DNA of 64,000 nucleotides, taken from positions 140,981-204,980 of the forward strand of contig NZ_AJLR01000045.1 of the NCBI RefSeq assembly GCF_000307855.1. Reading direction: 5' to 3'. Source of the stretch: Schinkia azotoformans LMG 9581 (GTDB taxonomy: Bacteria > Bacillota > Bacilli > Bacillales > Bacillaceae_J). Positions 7,405 through 15,438 of this stretch are shown here, one piece after another. The notes beneath the pieces are model-generated. The model saw only the letters and a list, made by a program, of their open reading frames with translations. It was not told the DNA's origin and ran no database searches. Positions within the stretch are counted from its first letter, which is position 1. Every line of letters starts with the position of its first letter. The translations under genes were made by a program, and so were the position numbers.

Positions 7405-8091
7405 TTAAAGAAGTGAGCTGAATTTGTTCCAATCTAAAATAATAATCCTTTTTTCCTTTAGTTCAATAAGATGGGTACTTTTTAACTTTGATAAGGCTCT
7501 GCTTGTACTTTCTCTAGTGGCACCGACTAATAATGATAGATCATAGACTGAGATAGGTAGGTCAATGTATATTTTATTATTTAATCTTCTTCCAAATTTT
7601 TTTGATAATTTTTCTATTGTAATAAGAAGATTTGAATAAATATCCAAATAAGCCCTCTCGAATAATCTAGTTGAAAACTCTTCAATCTGTTCGCCCATAT
7701 TCTGAATGACTTTTTCGATTAGAAGAGGACAAGCTTTTAATTCCGCTTCAAAAAGACTTGTGTTTATATATAATATTTCACCTTCGTGGATCATCGTGGC
7801 GGTATTTGTGTAGAGGTATTCACGTTTATTAAATAAACCTGATTCGGTAATGATATCTCCTCTTGTTTTAAGACTAACAATTAACTCCTTTCCGTTTTTA
7901 TCCAACTTAGTAAGCTTAACTAATCCTGAATGAATGAAGAAAACTCCACGGCCTTCTTCAAATTCTGAAATTATGACCTCCCCACGAGAGTATTTTTTTT
8001 TAATTACTTTACTATCTAGGCACTGGAAGCAATCTTCAAAGGGAGTTTGTGACAAAGTTAATTTGTCCAAAACTTGCAGTATTTCATTCAT
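7405..8091 (-). CDS. Crp/Fnr-family transcriptional regulator
   Basis: The 228-residue protein has an N-terminal cyclic-nucleotide-binding-type beta-roll (GVFFIHSGLVKLTKLDKNGK, LKTRGDIITESGLF), a long dimer helix, and a C-terminal winged helix (YDLSLLVGATRESTSRALSKLKS). Cysteines occur at about 20 and 23 (DCFQC) and 115, but the classical four-cysteine Fe-S arrangement of FNR is not clear, so the ligand is uncertain. It is transcribed away from the soluble kinase/LytTR pair, making that pair a candidate target. Confidence 0.85.
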   Translation of the reverse strand: MNEILQVLDKLTLSQTPFEDCFQCLDSKVIKKKYSRGEVIISEFEEGRGVFFIHSGLVKLTKLDKNGKELIVSLKTRGDIITESGLFNKREYLYTNTATMIHEGEILYINTSLFEAELKACPLLIEKVIQNMGEQIEEFSTRLFERAYLDIYSNLLITIEKLSKKFGRRLNNKIYIDLPISVYDLSLLVGATRESTSRALSKLKSTHLIELKEKRIIILDWNKFSSLL

Positions 8092-8559
8092 TAGATCACC
8101 TCGTAGTTACTTTTAATAAACTGAAGCTGAACAGAAGCTTGAAGGAAGAATATTGGAGTAGAATGTCGGAATTCCAAATATTTAGAAAATACTTACATTA
8201 ATGATATAACTAATTGGTTATTTTTTCAATTCGTCTTTTCTCCAAGTAGGGTTAATAACCTCCATTTGGTGCTCATTTAATGGTATATCGGACAAAAATA
8301 CGATCATGTCGGTACCCTATCAATAAATTATTGTAGTAATTTTACAAAAAACAAAAAAGGTTATGAAATGTACTATTTTGGTTCTGATATGATTTGAACT
8401 TAACATCATATGAAGTTTATACTTATTTTAAGAAACTAAACTAATTTGATAAATATGTATAAAAAAATATATTATTATTTTTAATAGTTTCACATAGAGC
8501 AATAAATGTTTTACTATAAATATAATGCGTTTACAAACCAATTTAAAGGAGTGGGAAAT
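8092..8559. other. Divergent intergenic region between the Crp/Fnr and kinase genes
   Basis: This is 468 very AT-rich bases. It must hold the promoters of both flanking genes, but no convincing -35/-10 pair or symmetric TGTGA-N6-TCACA site is visible. On the minus strand a 29-codon ORF (8218-8307; MIVFLSDIPLNEHQM...) looks protein-like but lacks a ribosome site and is probably a relic. Confidence 0.4.
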
Positions 8560-9267
8560 ATGAGTAATCGAGCATCGCTTCATAATAGGCCTTTAAAAGA
8601 TGTGAAAAAGTTAGAAAAGCTTGAAATCGTAGGCGAATTAGCTGCTGGCATTGTTCATGAAATTAGGAATCCACTAACTTCAATTTTCGGGTTTGTGCAA
8701 CTACTAGAGCAAGGAGTTCATAATAAGGATTATTTTAACCTTATTTATTCATCATTTAATGACATTGAAGAGTATCTTAAAGCTCTATTAATCATTGCAA
8801 GGCCACAACCTAATGAACAAAAACTAGTTAATATGACACTATTAGTAGAAGATATACTTGAACAAGTAAAGCATAAGATCAATTCTAATCGCGTTCATAT
8901 CAATACCGATTTTGAATTAGAATTACCCAATATTCTATGTGATGAGACGCAAATGAGTATAGTCTTTAAAAATTTGATCACTAATAGTATTGAAGCAACT
9001 TTAAACGAGGGGATCGTTTCTATTTTTGTTAGAAAAGAAGATACGAATTTATTAATAAAAATTACCGATACTGGTATTGGGATGAGCAAAGAGCGTCTTG
9101 CTAAATTAGGAGAGCCTTTTTTCAATCTTAAAGAAAAGGGGACAGGGATAGGCTTAATGGTCTGTTATCGGATTATTTGGCAATATAACGGGTCTATTTT
9201 TGTTGAGAGCGAAGAAAATAAAGGTACTACTATTGAGGTAAGAATACCTTTTTTGGACTATATGTAA
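8560..9267 (+). CDS. Sensor-less soluble histidine kinase
   Basis: The 235-residue product starts at the ATG behind AAAGGAGTGGGAAAT; an upstream in-frame ATG lacks a site. It consists almost only of a kinase core: HisKA with H33 in AAGIVHEIRNPLTSIFGF, N-box (FKNLITNSIEA), DTGIGM and GTGIGLMVCYRI. The H-box is of the sporulation-kinase/phosphorelay type. No sensory or membrane domain is present, so signal input must come from another protein. The LytTR regulator starts 95 bases downstream and may be its partner, although LytTR regulators usually pair with a different kinase class. Confidence 0.85.
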   Translation: MSNRASLHNRPLKDVKKLEKLEIVGELAAGIVHEIRNPLTSIFGFVQLLEQGVHNKDYFNLIYSSFNDIEEYLKALLIIARPQPNEQKLVNMTLLVEDILEQVKHKINSNRVHINTDFELELPNILCDETQMSIVFKNLITNSIEATLNEGIVSIFVRKEDTNLLIKITDTGIGMSKERLAKLGEPFFNLKEKGTGIGLMVCYRIIWQYNGSIFVESEENKGTTIEVRIPFLDYM

Positions 9268-9362
9268 TCAATACAGAAATGAGAATAGCAAAGTGAATGC
9301 TATGGAAATTATCTAAATCAACTTTTGTAAACTACATTTATTTTTTGAAAGGGGTGTATACT

Positions 9363-10088
9363 TTGCCTCTTATTAAAACGGTACTTGCAGATGATAATCG
9401 AGATTCTTTAGAAATAATTGAGACAATATTAAAACGACACCAAAAATTCAGAATTGTGGCAACGTGTACTGATGGAGAGGAATTAATAAACCAAGTCATT
9501 AAATGTAGGCCTGATTTAGTCATTACAGATATTAAAATGCCCAAGCTTAATGGAATAGAAGTTATTAAGAAGTGCAGGAAATTTGATTCCAATGTTAATT
9601 TTATATTTGTAACCGGCTTTGACGACTTTGCTGTTGAAGCCTTTAACGTTGCTGCTATTGACTATATTGTTAAACCTTTTAATATGGACAGATTTTTTGC
9701 TGCTTTAGAAAAGGCAATAGAAATAATCCAACATAAACAGCAATTAAAATCGAAAAGTTTCAGATCAAAATTAAAAATAAAAAGTAGTGGTTCAAATTAT
9801 TACATTCCAATGGAAGATATTTATTTTATTGAGAAGCAAGGGAAAAAGTGCATAATTCATGGGAAGAATAAATTGTATGAAACGAATGAGAGTATTAAAG
9901 TTTTGTATCAAAAATTAAATGACACCTTCTATTTGTCACATCGGTCTTACATTATTAACCTTAAGAAAATATTGAATATATCTGCAAGTAATGAAACTTA
10001 TTTAGCTCATTTTGAAGGTATCCCTGATCATGCCCATATATCAAAATTGAAGATTAAAGAAATTGAAACGATAATCCAATATTTATAA
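9363..10088 (+). CDS. LytTR-family response regulator
   Basis: I chose the TTG start because GAAAGGGGTG lies at the right distance; the longer in-frame ORF has no site. The 241-residue protein has a receiver domain (D10/D11, phosphoacceptor D56 in VITDIKMPKLNG, lysine in VKPF) and a C-terminal LytTR DNA-binding domain (YYIPMEDIYFIEKQGKK, FYLSHRSYIINLKKI). LytTR regulators bind paired direct repeats and often govern cell-wall, quorum or competence genes. It follows the sensor-less kinase on the same strand and is closed by a terminator. Confidence 0.88.
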   Translation: MPLIKTVLADDNRDSLEIIETILKRHQKFRIVATCTDGEELINQVIKCRPDLVITDIKMPKLNGIEVIKKCRKFDSNVNFIFVTGFDDFAVEAFNVAAIDYIVKPFNMDRFFAALEKAIEIIQHKQQLKSKSFRSKLKIKSSGSNYYIPMEDIYFIEKQGKKCIIHGKNKLYETNESIKVLYQKLNDTFYLSHRSYIINLKKILNISASNETYLAHFEGIPDHAHISKLKIKEIETIIQYL

Positions 10089-10170
10089 TTCCGTCACTAT
10101 CCCTTCTGGTTTAATTTTTTGACCTCTATCATATCAACCGCATAACTATATATACGAGAAATCCTTAATT

Positions 10171-10214
10171 AAAGTAAGCATCCACGACCTACAGGCGGAT
10201 CCTTACTTTTTTTT
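10171..10214 (+). terminator. Intrinsic terminator after the LytTR gene
   Basis: AAAGTAAGCATCC (10171-10183) pairs with GGATCCTTACTTT (10197-10209), then eight Ts. Confidence 0.8.
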
Positions 10215-10239
10215 GTTGTAAGGTGGGAAATAATACCTA

Positions 10240-10590
10240 TTTAAATTGGAAATAAAGATAGTTGCCTATAAAAGTAAAATTTTGGGGTATAGTCTAGAAG
10301 AGCTGCAACAAGATTTTTTTCGTTATGTAGACGATGATTATGTAAAAATTGTTCTTCGTAATTTTAAAAAAGCTTTAAAAGGAGAAACCGCACTTATCTT
10401 AACTTCGATGTGAGAACTATTGGAATATCTGATTCTATTACTAAGTCAAATAAAAGGCGAAGTGAAACGAAGCACTGACTTTATTTTATATAATGGATCT
10501 GTGTCGAATTTTTTTAGTGGGCAAGAAGAAGTGTAATAAAACATAGGAACAACAGTTGAAGTAACACTCCCAATTACAGTAGAAGAATAG
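10240..10590 (+). pseudogene. Relic of a PAS-containing histidine kinase
   Basis: One frame reads a recognisable PAS tail (ILGYSLEELQQ, then FKKALKGET) and ends at a TGA near 10414. Further on, pieces of an HATPase end appear: YNGSVSNFF..., then after stops and a frame change GTTVEVTLPITVEE before a TAG at 10588. The order PAS, (lost HisKA), HATPase end matches a sporulation-type kinase such as the intact one at 8560 (compare YNGSIFVESEE...GTTIEVRIPF). The catalytic core is missing. Confidence 0.6.
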
Positions 10591-10678
10591 CAAGCATGAA
10601 AGCTGCCCAGGCCCATAACACTCCCAATATTATTGCATATCTTACCCTATAGGATATTATGCGATTTGAGGTGTTGGG

Positions 10679-11458
10679 ATGAGCGTTATTGGAACGGATC
10701 AGTGGCTATTGGATTCCTATCATAATCCAATCGATATTTGTGAAAATCTAAAAAGTTATTTTCCAAAAGTGCCGGCAGCTGAGATTTATGAATATTTGAA
10801 AATACACGGAATGTATCGACCACTTAGGCAAGGAGTGGAGCGGGTCCGGGCATTGCAAAAAAACAAAGTATGGGAAATAGTGCAAAAGGATTATCTTGCC
10901 CTGCAGAAATCATGGGGTGGGCCCGATATCCCCATCTTTATTTTTCCATCTGATGTTACAAATCGAAAAATTCAGCGGGATTTTAACGGCAAATCAGGGT
11001 TAGCGTTTAAGGATAAATTGTTTTTATTTTTAACAGACCAAAATACGGAAAAAGAAATAAGAGCTGTGCTGACACATGAATATAACCATGTTTGCCGCTT
11101 GGCTAAGTTTCGCAAAAGTGAAGACCAATATGTATTGTTAGACACAATTATATTAGAAGGGTTAGCTGAAAATGCTGTTCGGGAACGACTTGGCACCAGC
11201 TATCTGGCCAATTGGACGTCCTACTACACAGATGAGGAATTGGAAAAGATGTGGATGGTATTGCTTCGCCCAAATAAAAATATTAAGAAAACAGATCGAA
11301 AACATATGGAGCTATTGTACGGTTTGCGGCGAACCTATCCCAAAATGCTCGGCTACTGTATTGGTTATTACTTAGTAAAAAAATATATGGAAGAAAAAAA
11401 GCTAAGCAGTAAAGAATTGTTAACAGAGCCAACGCATATTATTGCTGGAATTGAATAA
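10679..11458 (+). CDS. DUF2268-type putative zinc protease (YjaZ-like)
   Basis: The 259-residue soluble protein has a zincin motif HEYNH (HExxH) in VLTHEYNHVCRL and a downstream glutamate (IILEGLAENAVRE) that could be the third zinc ligand. Length and motif order fit the DUF2268 family of predicted Zn-dependent proteases, which includes B. subtilis YjaZ. No signal peptide is visible. The ribosome site is GAGGTGTTGGG. The substrate is unknown. It is a single gene, followed by a terminator. Confidence 0.8.
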   Translation: MSVIGTDQWLLDSYHNPIDICENLKSYFPKVPAAEIYEYLKIHGMYRPLRQGVERVRALQKNKVWEIVQKDYLALQKSWGGPDIPIFIFPSDVTNRKIQRDFNGKSGLAFKDKLFLFLTDQNTEKEIRAVLTHEYNHVCRLAKFRKSEDQYVLLDTIILEGLAENAVRERLGTSYLANWTSYYTDEELEKMWMVLLRPNKNIKKTDRKHMELLYGLRRTYPKMLGYCIGYYLVKKYMEEKKLSSKELLTEPTHIIAGIE

Positions 11459-11463
11459 GATGG

Positions 11464-11498
11464 TTAGGAGTTTGGGGTTATCTTAACTCCTTTTTTTC
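11464..11498 (+). terminator. Intrinsic terminator
   Basis: AGGAGTT (11467-11473) pairs with AACTCCT (11485-11491) and is followed by a T run; it closes the DUF2268 gene. Confidence 0.75.
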
Positions 11499-11572
11499 TT
11501 GATTCAAAAAGGGACGACTGTTAAAGTTAGAATAGTTTAACTAAATGATAAAGGAAATAGGTAAGGTGTTTT

Positions 11573-12187
11573 ATGGAAAATTGGTTAATTAGTATAATGA
11601 ATGAATATGGGTACATAGGGATTTTGTTATTGATCGCACTTGAAAATATTTTTCCGCCGATACCTTCTGAGGTTATTTTGACATTTGGCGGCTTTATGAC
11701 GACTACTACTGATTTAACGATAATGGGTGTCGTCATTGCCTCGACCATTGGTTCGGTCCTGGGTGCGGTTGTGCTTTACGGAATTGGTTTACTTTTGGAC
11801 GTTGAGAATTTGGAGAAAATCGTTGATCGTTGGGGACATATCCTGCGCTTAACGAGGGATGACCTTTATAAAGCAGACGCCTGGTTTGATAAATATGGTC
11901 CTTGGACTGTCTTTTTCTGTCGATTTGTACCATTAATAAGAAGTTTAATTTCGATTCCCGCCGGGATGTCGAATATGAATTTCTTCCTATTTCTCATATT
12001 AACAACAATTGGAACATTCATCTGGAATATTGTTCTCATCAATCTTGGTGCTTCTGTAGGAGATTCATGGGATTCCATTGTTGGGTATATGGATATTTAC
12101 TCCAATATTGTTTATGTTGTACTTGCTATTCTGTTGGTATTGTTTATTTTTATCTATATAAAAACAAGGAAACCAAGAAGAAGATAG
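11573..12187 (+). CDS. DedA-family membrane protein
   Basis: The 204-residue integral membrane protein shows the DedA/SNARE-associated signature: E-x-IFPPIPSEV near residue 25 and the re-entrant motif FCRFVPLIRSLISIPAGMSNM near residue 115-135. Membrane helices lie at about 10-30, 40-75, 135-160 and 175-195. Members of this family include undecaprenyl-phosphate or phospholipid translocases. Assignment to a given substrate is not possible here. It is a monocistronic gene ending near an inverted repeat. Confidence 0.88.
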   Translation: MENWLISIMNEYGYIGILLLIALENIFPPIPSEVILTFGGFMTTTTDLTIMGVVIASTIGSVLGAVVLYGIGLLLDVENLEKIVDRWGHILRLTRDDLYKADAWFDKYGPWTVFFCRFVPLIRSLISIPAGMSNMNFFLFLILTTIGTFIWNIVLINLGASVGDSWDSIVGYMDIYSNIVYVVLAILLVLFIFIYIKTRKPRRR

Positions 12188-12192
12188 TAGAA

Positions 12193-12218
12193 GAGGCTGA
12201 CTCTATGGGGTCAGCCTC
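12193..12218. terminator. Inverted repeat between converging genes
   Basis: GAGGCTGAC (12193-12201) pairs perfectly with GTCAGCCTC (12210-12218). There is no strong T run on either side, so it is a possible weak terminator for the DedA and TerC genes. Confidence 0.45.
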
Positions 12219-12244
12219 GTAATCTATGTCTAGCTTCAGTTTTT

Positions 12245-12913
12245 CTATTCCATCGCCAATTCTTCTTTTTTGATGCTTTTTCTTTTTTTTAGCACACCAG
12301 CTCCAACAACAGCTGCAACAACAAGAAGTTCAAAGCAGTACTTCAAAATGTCATTTCCAAAGAATGGTTTCATGAATGGCTCGCCTACAATCATTTTTGA
12401 AGCAGTCCAAGCCAAGATACCTGCACCAATTGTAATGATAATCGGATAACGCTCCATCCACTTAATAATAATTGTACTTCCCCAAACAACGATCGGTACT
12501 GAAATTGCTAAGCCTAAAATAACAAGCAAAATGCTTCCGTGAGCTGCACCGGCAACAGCTAAGACATTATCTAAGCCCATTGCTGCATCAGCAATAATAA
12601 TAGTGCGGATTGCCGCCCAAGTATTTTCGCCTGCTTTTACATCATGTCCTTTTTCTTCAACTAATAGCTTGTACGCAATCCAGATAAGAAGGACGCCGCC
12701 GACTAACAATAATCCTGGAACTTTTAACAGCCACACTACAGCAATCGTCGCGAGAACCCGGATAAAAACAGCACCCACTGTTCCCCACAATATAACTGTT
12801 TTTTGTTTTTCCTTTGGTAAATTTCGAGCCGCAAGTCCTATTACAATTGCATTATCTCCTGCTAAAACTAAATCGATCATAACAATTGCTAAAAGTGCCG
12901 TAAGAAATTCCAT
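12245..12913 (-). CDS. TerC-family membrane protein, probable Mn2+ exporter
   Basis: The 222-residue protein has about seven membrane helices and the duplicated TerC motifs with acidic residues inside helices: DLVLAGDNAIVIGLA near the N terminus and IADAAMGLDNVLAVAGA in the middle. TerC proteins of Bacillus (YjbE, YkoY, YceF) are linked to manganese handling and export. The yybP-ykoY riboswitch directly upstream supports this: high Mn2+ would switch expression on. The ribosome site is ATGGAGG. Confidence 0.9.
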   Translation of the reverse strand: MEFLTALLAIVMIDLVLAGDNAIVIGLAARNLPKEKQKTVILWGTVGAVFIRVLATIAVVWLLKVPGLLLVGGVLLIWIAYKLLVEEKGHDVKAGENTWAAIRTIIIADAAMGLDNVLAVAGAAHGSILLVILGLAISVPIVVWGSTIIIKWMERYPIIITIGAGILAWTASKMIVGEPFMKPFFGNDILKYCFELLVVAAVVGAGVLKKRKSIKKEELAME

Positions 12914-12951
12914 ACTTTTTTAACCTCCATTTTTCATTTTTTAAAATAAAA

Positions 12952-13088
12952 AAGACCTTTGCCTAGTGTTAACTTAGGCAAAGGTCTTGCTAAACATGTA
13001 TCATGTCAACAAAGCCGATGGATAGCACTCCATGAAATGACGACTTTGTTTCAGGTTAAAAACCTGACGCTACTCCCCTTTGAAAAGG
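12952..13088 (-). promoter_or_regulatory. yybP-ykoY (Mn2+) riboswitch with terminator
   Basis: Read on the minus strand, the element opens with AAAGGGGAGTAGCGTC, the conserved start of the yybP-ykoY aptamer. It continues with a stem (CAGGTTTTTAACCTG), ACAAAGTCGTC... pairing with GGCTTTGTTGACAT, and ends in a strong terminator (stem 12952-12966 with 12973-12988, T run). The order aptamer, terminator, TerC gene matches the known Mn2+-sensing ON switch. Confidence 0.9.
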
Positions 13089-13429
13089 AATATTTTATTG
13101 TTATATCTATCATAAGTGAATATTTGTAATTTTGTCAACAACTAACTTATAAATAATACAAAATTAAGTTAAAATGAAACTTTTTGTGGTTTGTATTCGT
13201 CTATTACATATGTTTAAATAAATATATCGGAGGGTTATAAGGTAAAATATGTATATTTTTTCAAATTTATAACAAAAATACAATAATTATTAGTTGCAAC
13301 TTAAATTAGAAAGTAGTAAGATACTTTTCATTGATTCCTTTTTTTATTCGGATTTTTATAAATAAAAATCAAATATATATAAAGATAGAAAAGGTTATAA
13401 GGGAATTAGATAAGGGGGATTTTTTAATC
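13089..13429 (+). other. AT-rich intergenic region before the LTA synthase gene
   Basis: It contains no ORF with a ribosome site. It should hold the leftward promoter of the riboswitch transcript and the rightward promoter of the LTA synthase gene, but no clear consensus pair stands out against the AT background. An in-frame extension of the synthase from 13331 runs through it and lacks a ribosome site. Confidence 0.4.
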
Positions 13430-15313
13430 ATGAAAGGGTTACTTTCCAAAGTAAAAAACTTTCGACCAAGCTCTGAGGAAAAGTTTTTAATTGCTACAGT
13501 AGTTTTATTGTGGCTAAAATCTTATTTAATTAGTCGTTTTATTTTCGACTTATCATTAGAAAATGCTGTTGAGGAATTTATTCTCTTCATAAACCCATTA
13601 GGTCCGATTTTATTATTATTCCTGTTTGCTTTTGCATTCAGAAGAAAATTAAGCCGCAGGGGAATTCTAATAGGCAGCTTCATTTTCACATTTATAACCT
13701 ATGCTAATTTAGTGTACTACCGCTTTTTTAACGACTTTATCACAATTCCGGTATTATTCCAGGTGAAAAACTTTGGAGATATAGGCGGCAGTGCTTTTGA
13801 ATTAATGAAGCCGACTGACATTTTGCTTTTTGTTGATATTATTGTGCTAGCTTTTATTGCTAGAAAGAAAGAAATTAAGATTGTTACCTTTCAAAAGCCC
13901 GCACAGCGTGTGCTAATGCTTTTGTCTGTTGGTTTACTAATATTCAACGTATTATTAGCAGAAACACAAAGACCACAGCTTTTAACTAGAACATTTGACC
14001 GTGAGATGTTGGTGAAATATCTTGGGGTTTACAATTATCATATGTATGATTTATTCATGCATTCAAAGGCATCAGCTCAACGAGCGTTTGCCGAAGGCAG
14101 TGATATCATTGAAGTAGAAAACTATGTGAATGATGGTGTAGAAAAAAAGAATGAAATGTCTGGTATAGCGAAAGGCAAAAACGTCATTTTAATTTCATTG
14201 GAGTCTTTCCAAAACTGGCTTATTAATTATGAAGTAGACGGACAACCGGTTACACCTTTCTTGAATGAATTGGTTAAGGATAGCCTATACTTTGATAATT
14301 TCTATCACCAAACAGGTCAAGGTAAAACATCGGATGCTGAGTTTTTAAATGATAACTCTTTATATCCATTACCAAGTGGAGCTGTATTTACTCAAAACGC
14401 TCAAAACAAGTTTTACGCTCTTCCGGAAATTTTAAAAAATAATGGTTACACAACAGCATCATTACATGGTAACAATAAAAGTTTCTGGAATCGTGATTTA
14501 ATGTATAAAGCTTTAGGTTATGATCACTTTTTCGATGAGACATATTACAATGTAACGGAAGAAAATTCAATAAACTATGGCTTAAAGGATATTCCATTCT
14601 TTGAACAATCAATACCATTATTGCAAAGTTTGCCGCAGCCGTTCCATGCTAAGATGATTACATTAACAAACCACTTCCCGTATATTCTTGATGATGCGGA
14701 CGTGATGATTCCACGATTGCAAACGGGAGATGGCTCAGTGGACCGTTATGTGCAAACCGCTAGATATTTAGATGAATCACTGAAAGTTTTCTTTGAACAA
14801 TTAAAAACAAGTGGTCTATATGATAACACGATTGTGGTCATGTATGGCGACCATTATGGAATTTCGGAAAATCATAATAAAGCAATGGCCCAAGTGATTG
14901 GCAAGGAAATAACACCGGACGTTCATGTTGAATTACAGAAGGTGCCGTTCATCGTTCATATTCCAGGTGTGGAAGGCAAAACGCTTCATACAATAGGCGG
15001 CCAAATTGATGTTAAACCAACAATTCTGGATTTGCTCGGTATTGACCCAGGTAAGGATATTGAATTTGGTGATAGCTTATTTAGCAAAACAAGAAAAGAT
15101 TTTATTGCATTCCGTGATGGAAGCTTTGTAACTAAAAACTTTATTTATACTAAAGGTACATGTTATACAAAAGGAACAGGGTTACCGGCAGATCAACTTT
15201 TCTGTGAACCACAAAAAGAAATGGTTGAATATGAGCTTGCTTTATCGGATAAAGTGATTCAACGCGACTTGCTTCGTTTCTTAAATGAACCAATTGAAAA
15301 TCTTAAAAAGTAA
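13430..15313 (+). CDS. ltaS: LtaS-type lipoteichoic acid synthase
   Basis: I chose the ATG behind TAAGGGGGAT, giving 627 residues. Five N-terminal membrane helices (about residues 15-180) are followed by an extracellular sulfatase-fold domain. The nucleophile threonine lies in GQGKTSDAEF, and further metal or catalytic residues in LISLESFQNW, TLTNHFPY and MYGDHYGISENHNK. The enzyme polymerises glycerol phosphate from phosphatidylglycerol onto the lipid anchor outside the membrane. Bacillus often has several paralogues (LtaS, YfnI, YqgS, YvgJ); which one this is cannot be told. It is a single gene with its own terminator. Confidence 0.92.
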   Translation: MKGLLSKVKNFRPSSEEKFLIATVVLLWLKSYLISRFIFDLSLENAVEEFILFINPLGPILLLFLFAFAFRRKLSRRGILIGSFIFTFITYANLVYYRFFNDFITIPVLFQVKNFGDIGGSAFELMKPTDILLFVDIIVLAFIARKKEIKIVTFQKPAQRVLMLLSVGLLIFNVLLAETQRPQLLTRTFDREMLVKYLGVYNYHMYDLFMHSKASAQRAFAEGSDIIEVENYVNDGVEKKNEMSGIAKGKNVILISLESFQNWLINYEVDGQPVTPFLNELVKDSLYFDNFYHQTGQGKTSDAEFLNDNSLYPLPSGAVFTQNAQNKFYALPEILKNNGYTTASLHGNNKSFWNRDLMYKALGYDHFFDETYYNVTEENSINYGLKDIPFFEQSIPLLQSLPQPFHAKMITLTNHFPYILDDADVMIPRLQTGDGSVDRYVQTARYLDESLKVFFEQLKTSGLYDNTIVVMYGDHYGISENHNKAMAQVIGKEITPDVHVELQKVPFIVHIPGVEGKTLHTIGGQIDVKPTILDLLGIDPGKDIEFGDSLFSKTRKDFIAFRDGSFVTKNFIYTKGTCYTKGTGLPADQLFCEPQKEMVEYELALSDKVIQRDLLRFLNEPIENLKK

Positions 15314-15320
15314 CGATATA

Positions 15321-15357
15321 AAAGCTGACCAGTAGAAGCCGAACTGGTCAGCTTTTT
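15321..15357 (+). terminator. Intrinsic terminator
   Basis: AAAGCTGACCAGT (15321-15333) pairs with ACTGGTCAGCTTT (15343-15355) followed by Ts; it closes the LTA synthase gene. Confidence 0.85.
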
Positions 15358-15381
15358 GTAGTTCGTAATATTTAAATGACT

Positions 15382-15411
15382 TTGAAAATAACTTATAGTA
15401 AACGGTACAAT
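15382..15411 (+). promoter_or_regulatory. Candidate SigA promoter of fadNAE
   Basis: TTGAAA (15382-15387), an 18-base spacer and TACAAT (15406-15411) lie just before the fadN ribosome site. I see no clear FadR-type inverted repeat around it. Confidence 0.5.
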
Positions 15412-15438
15412 AGAATAAATTTTATAGGAGGTTGGAGT

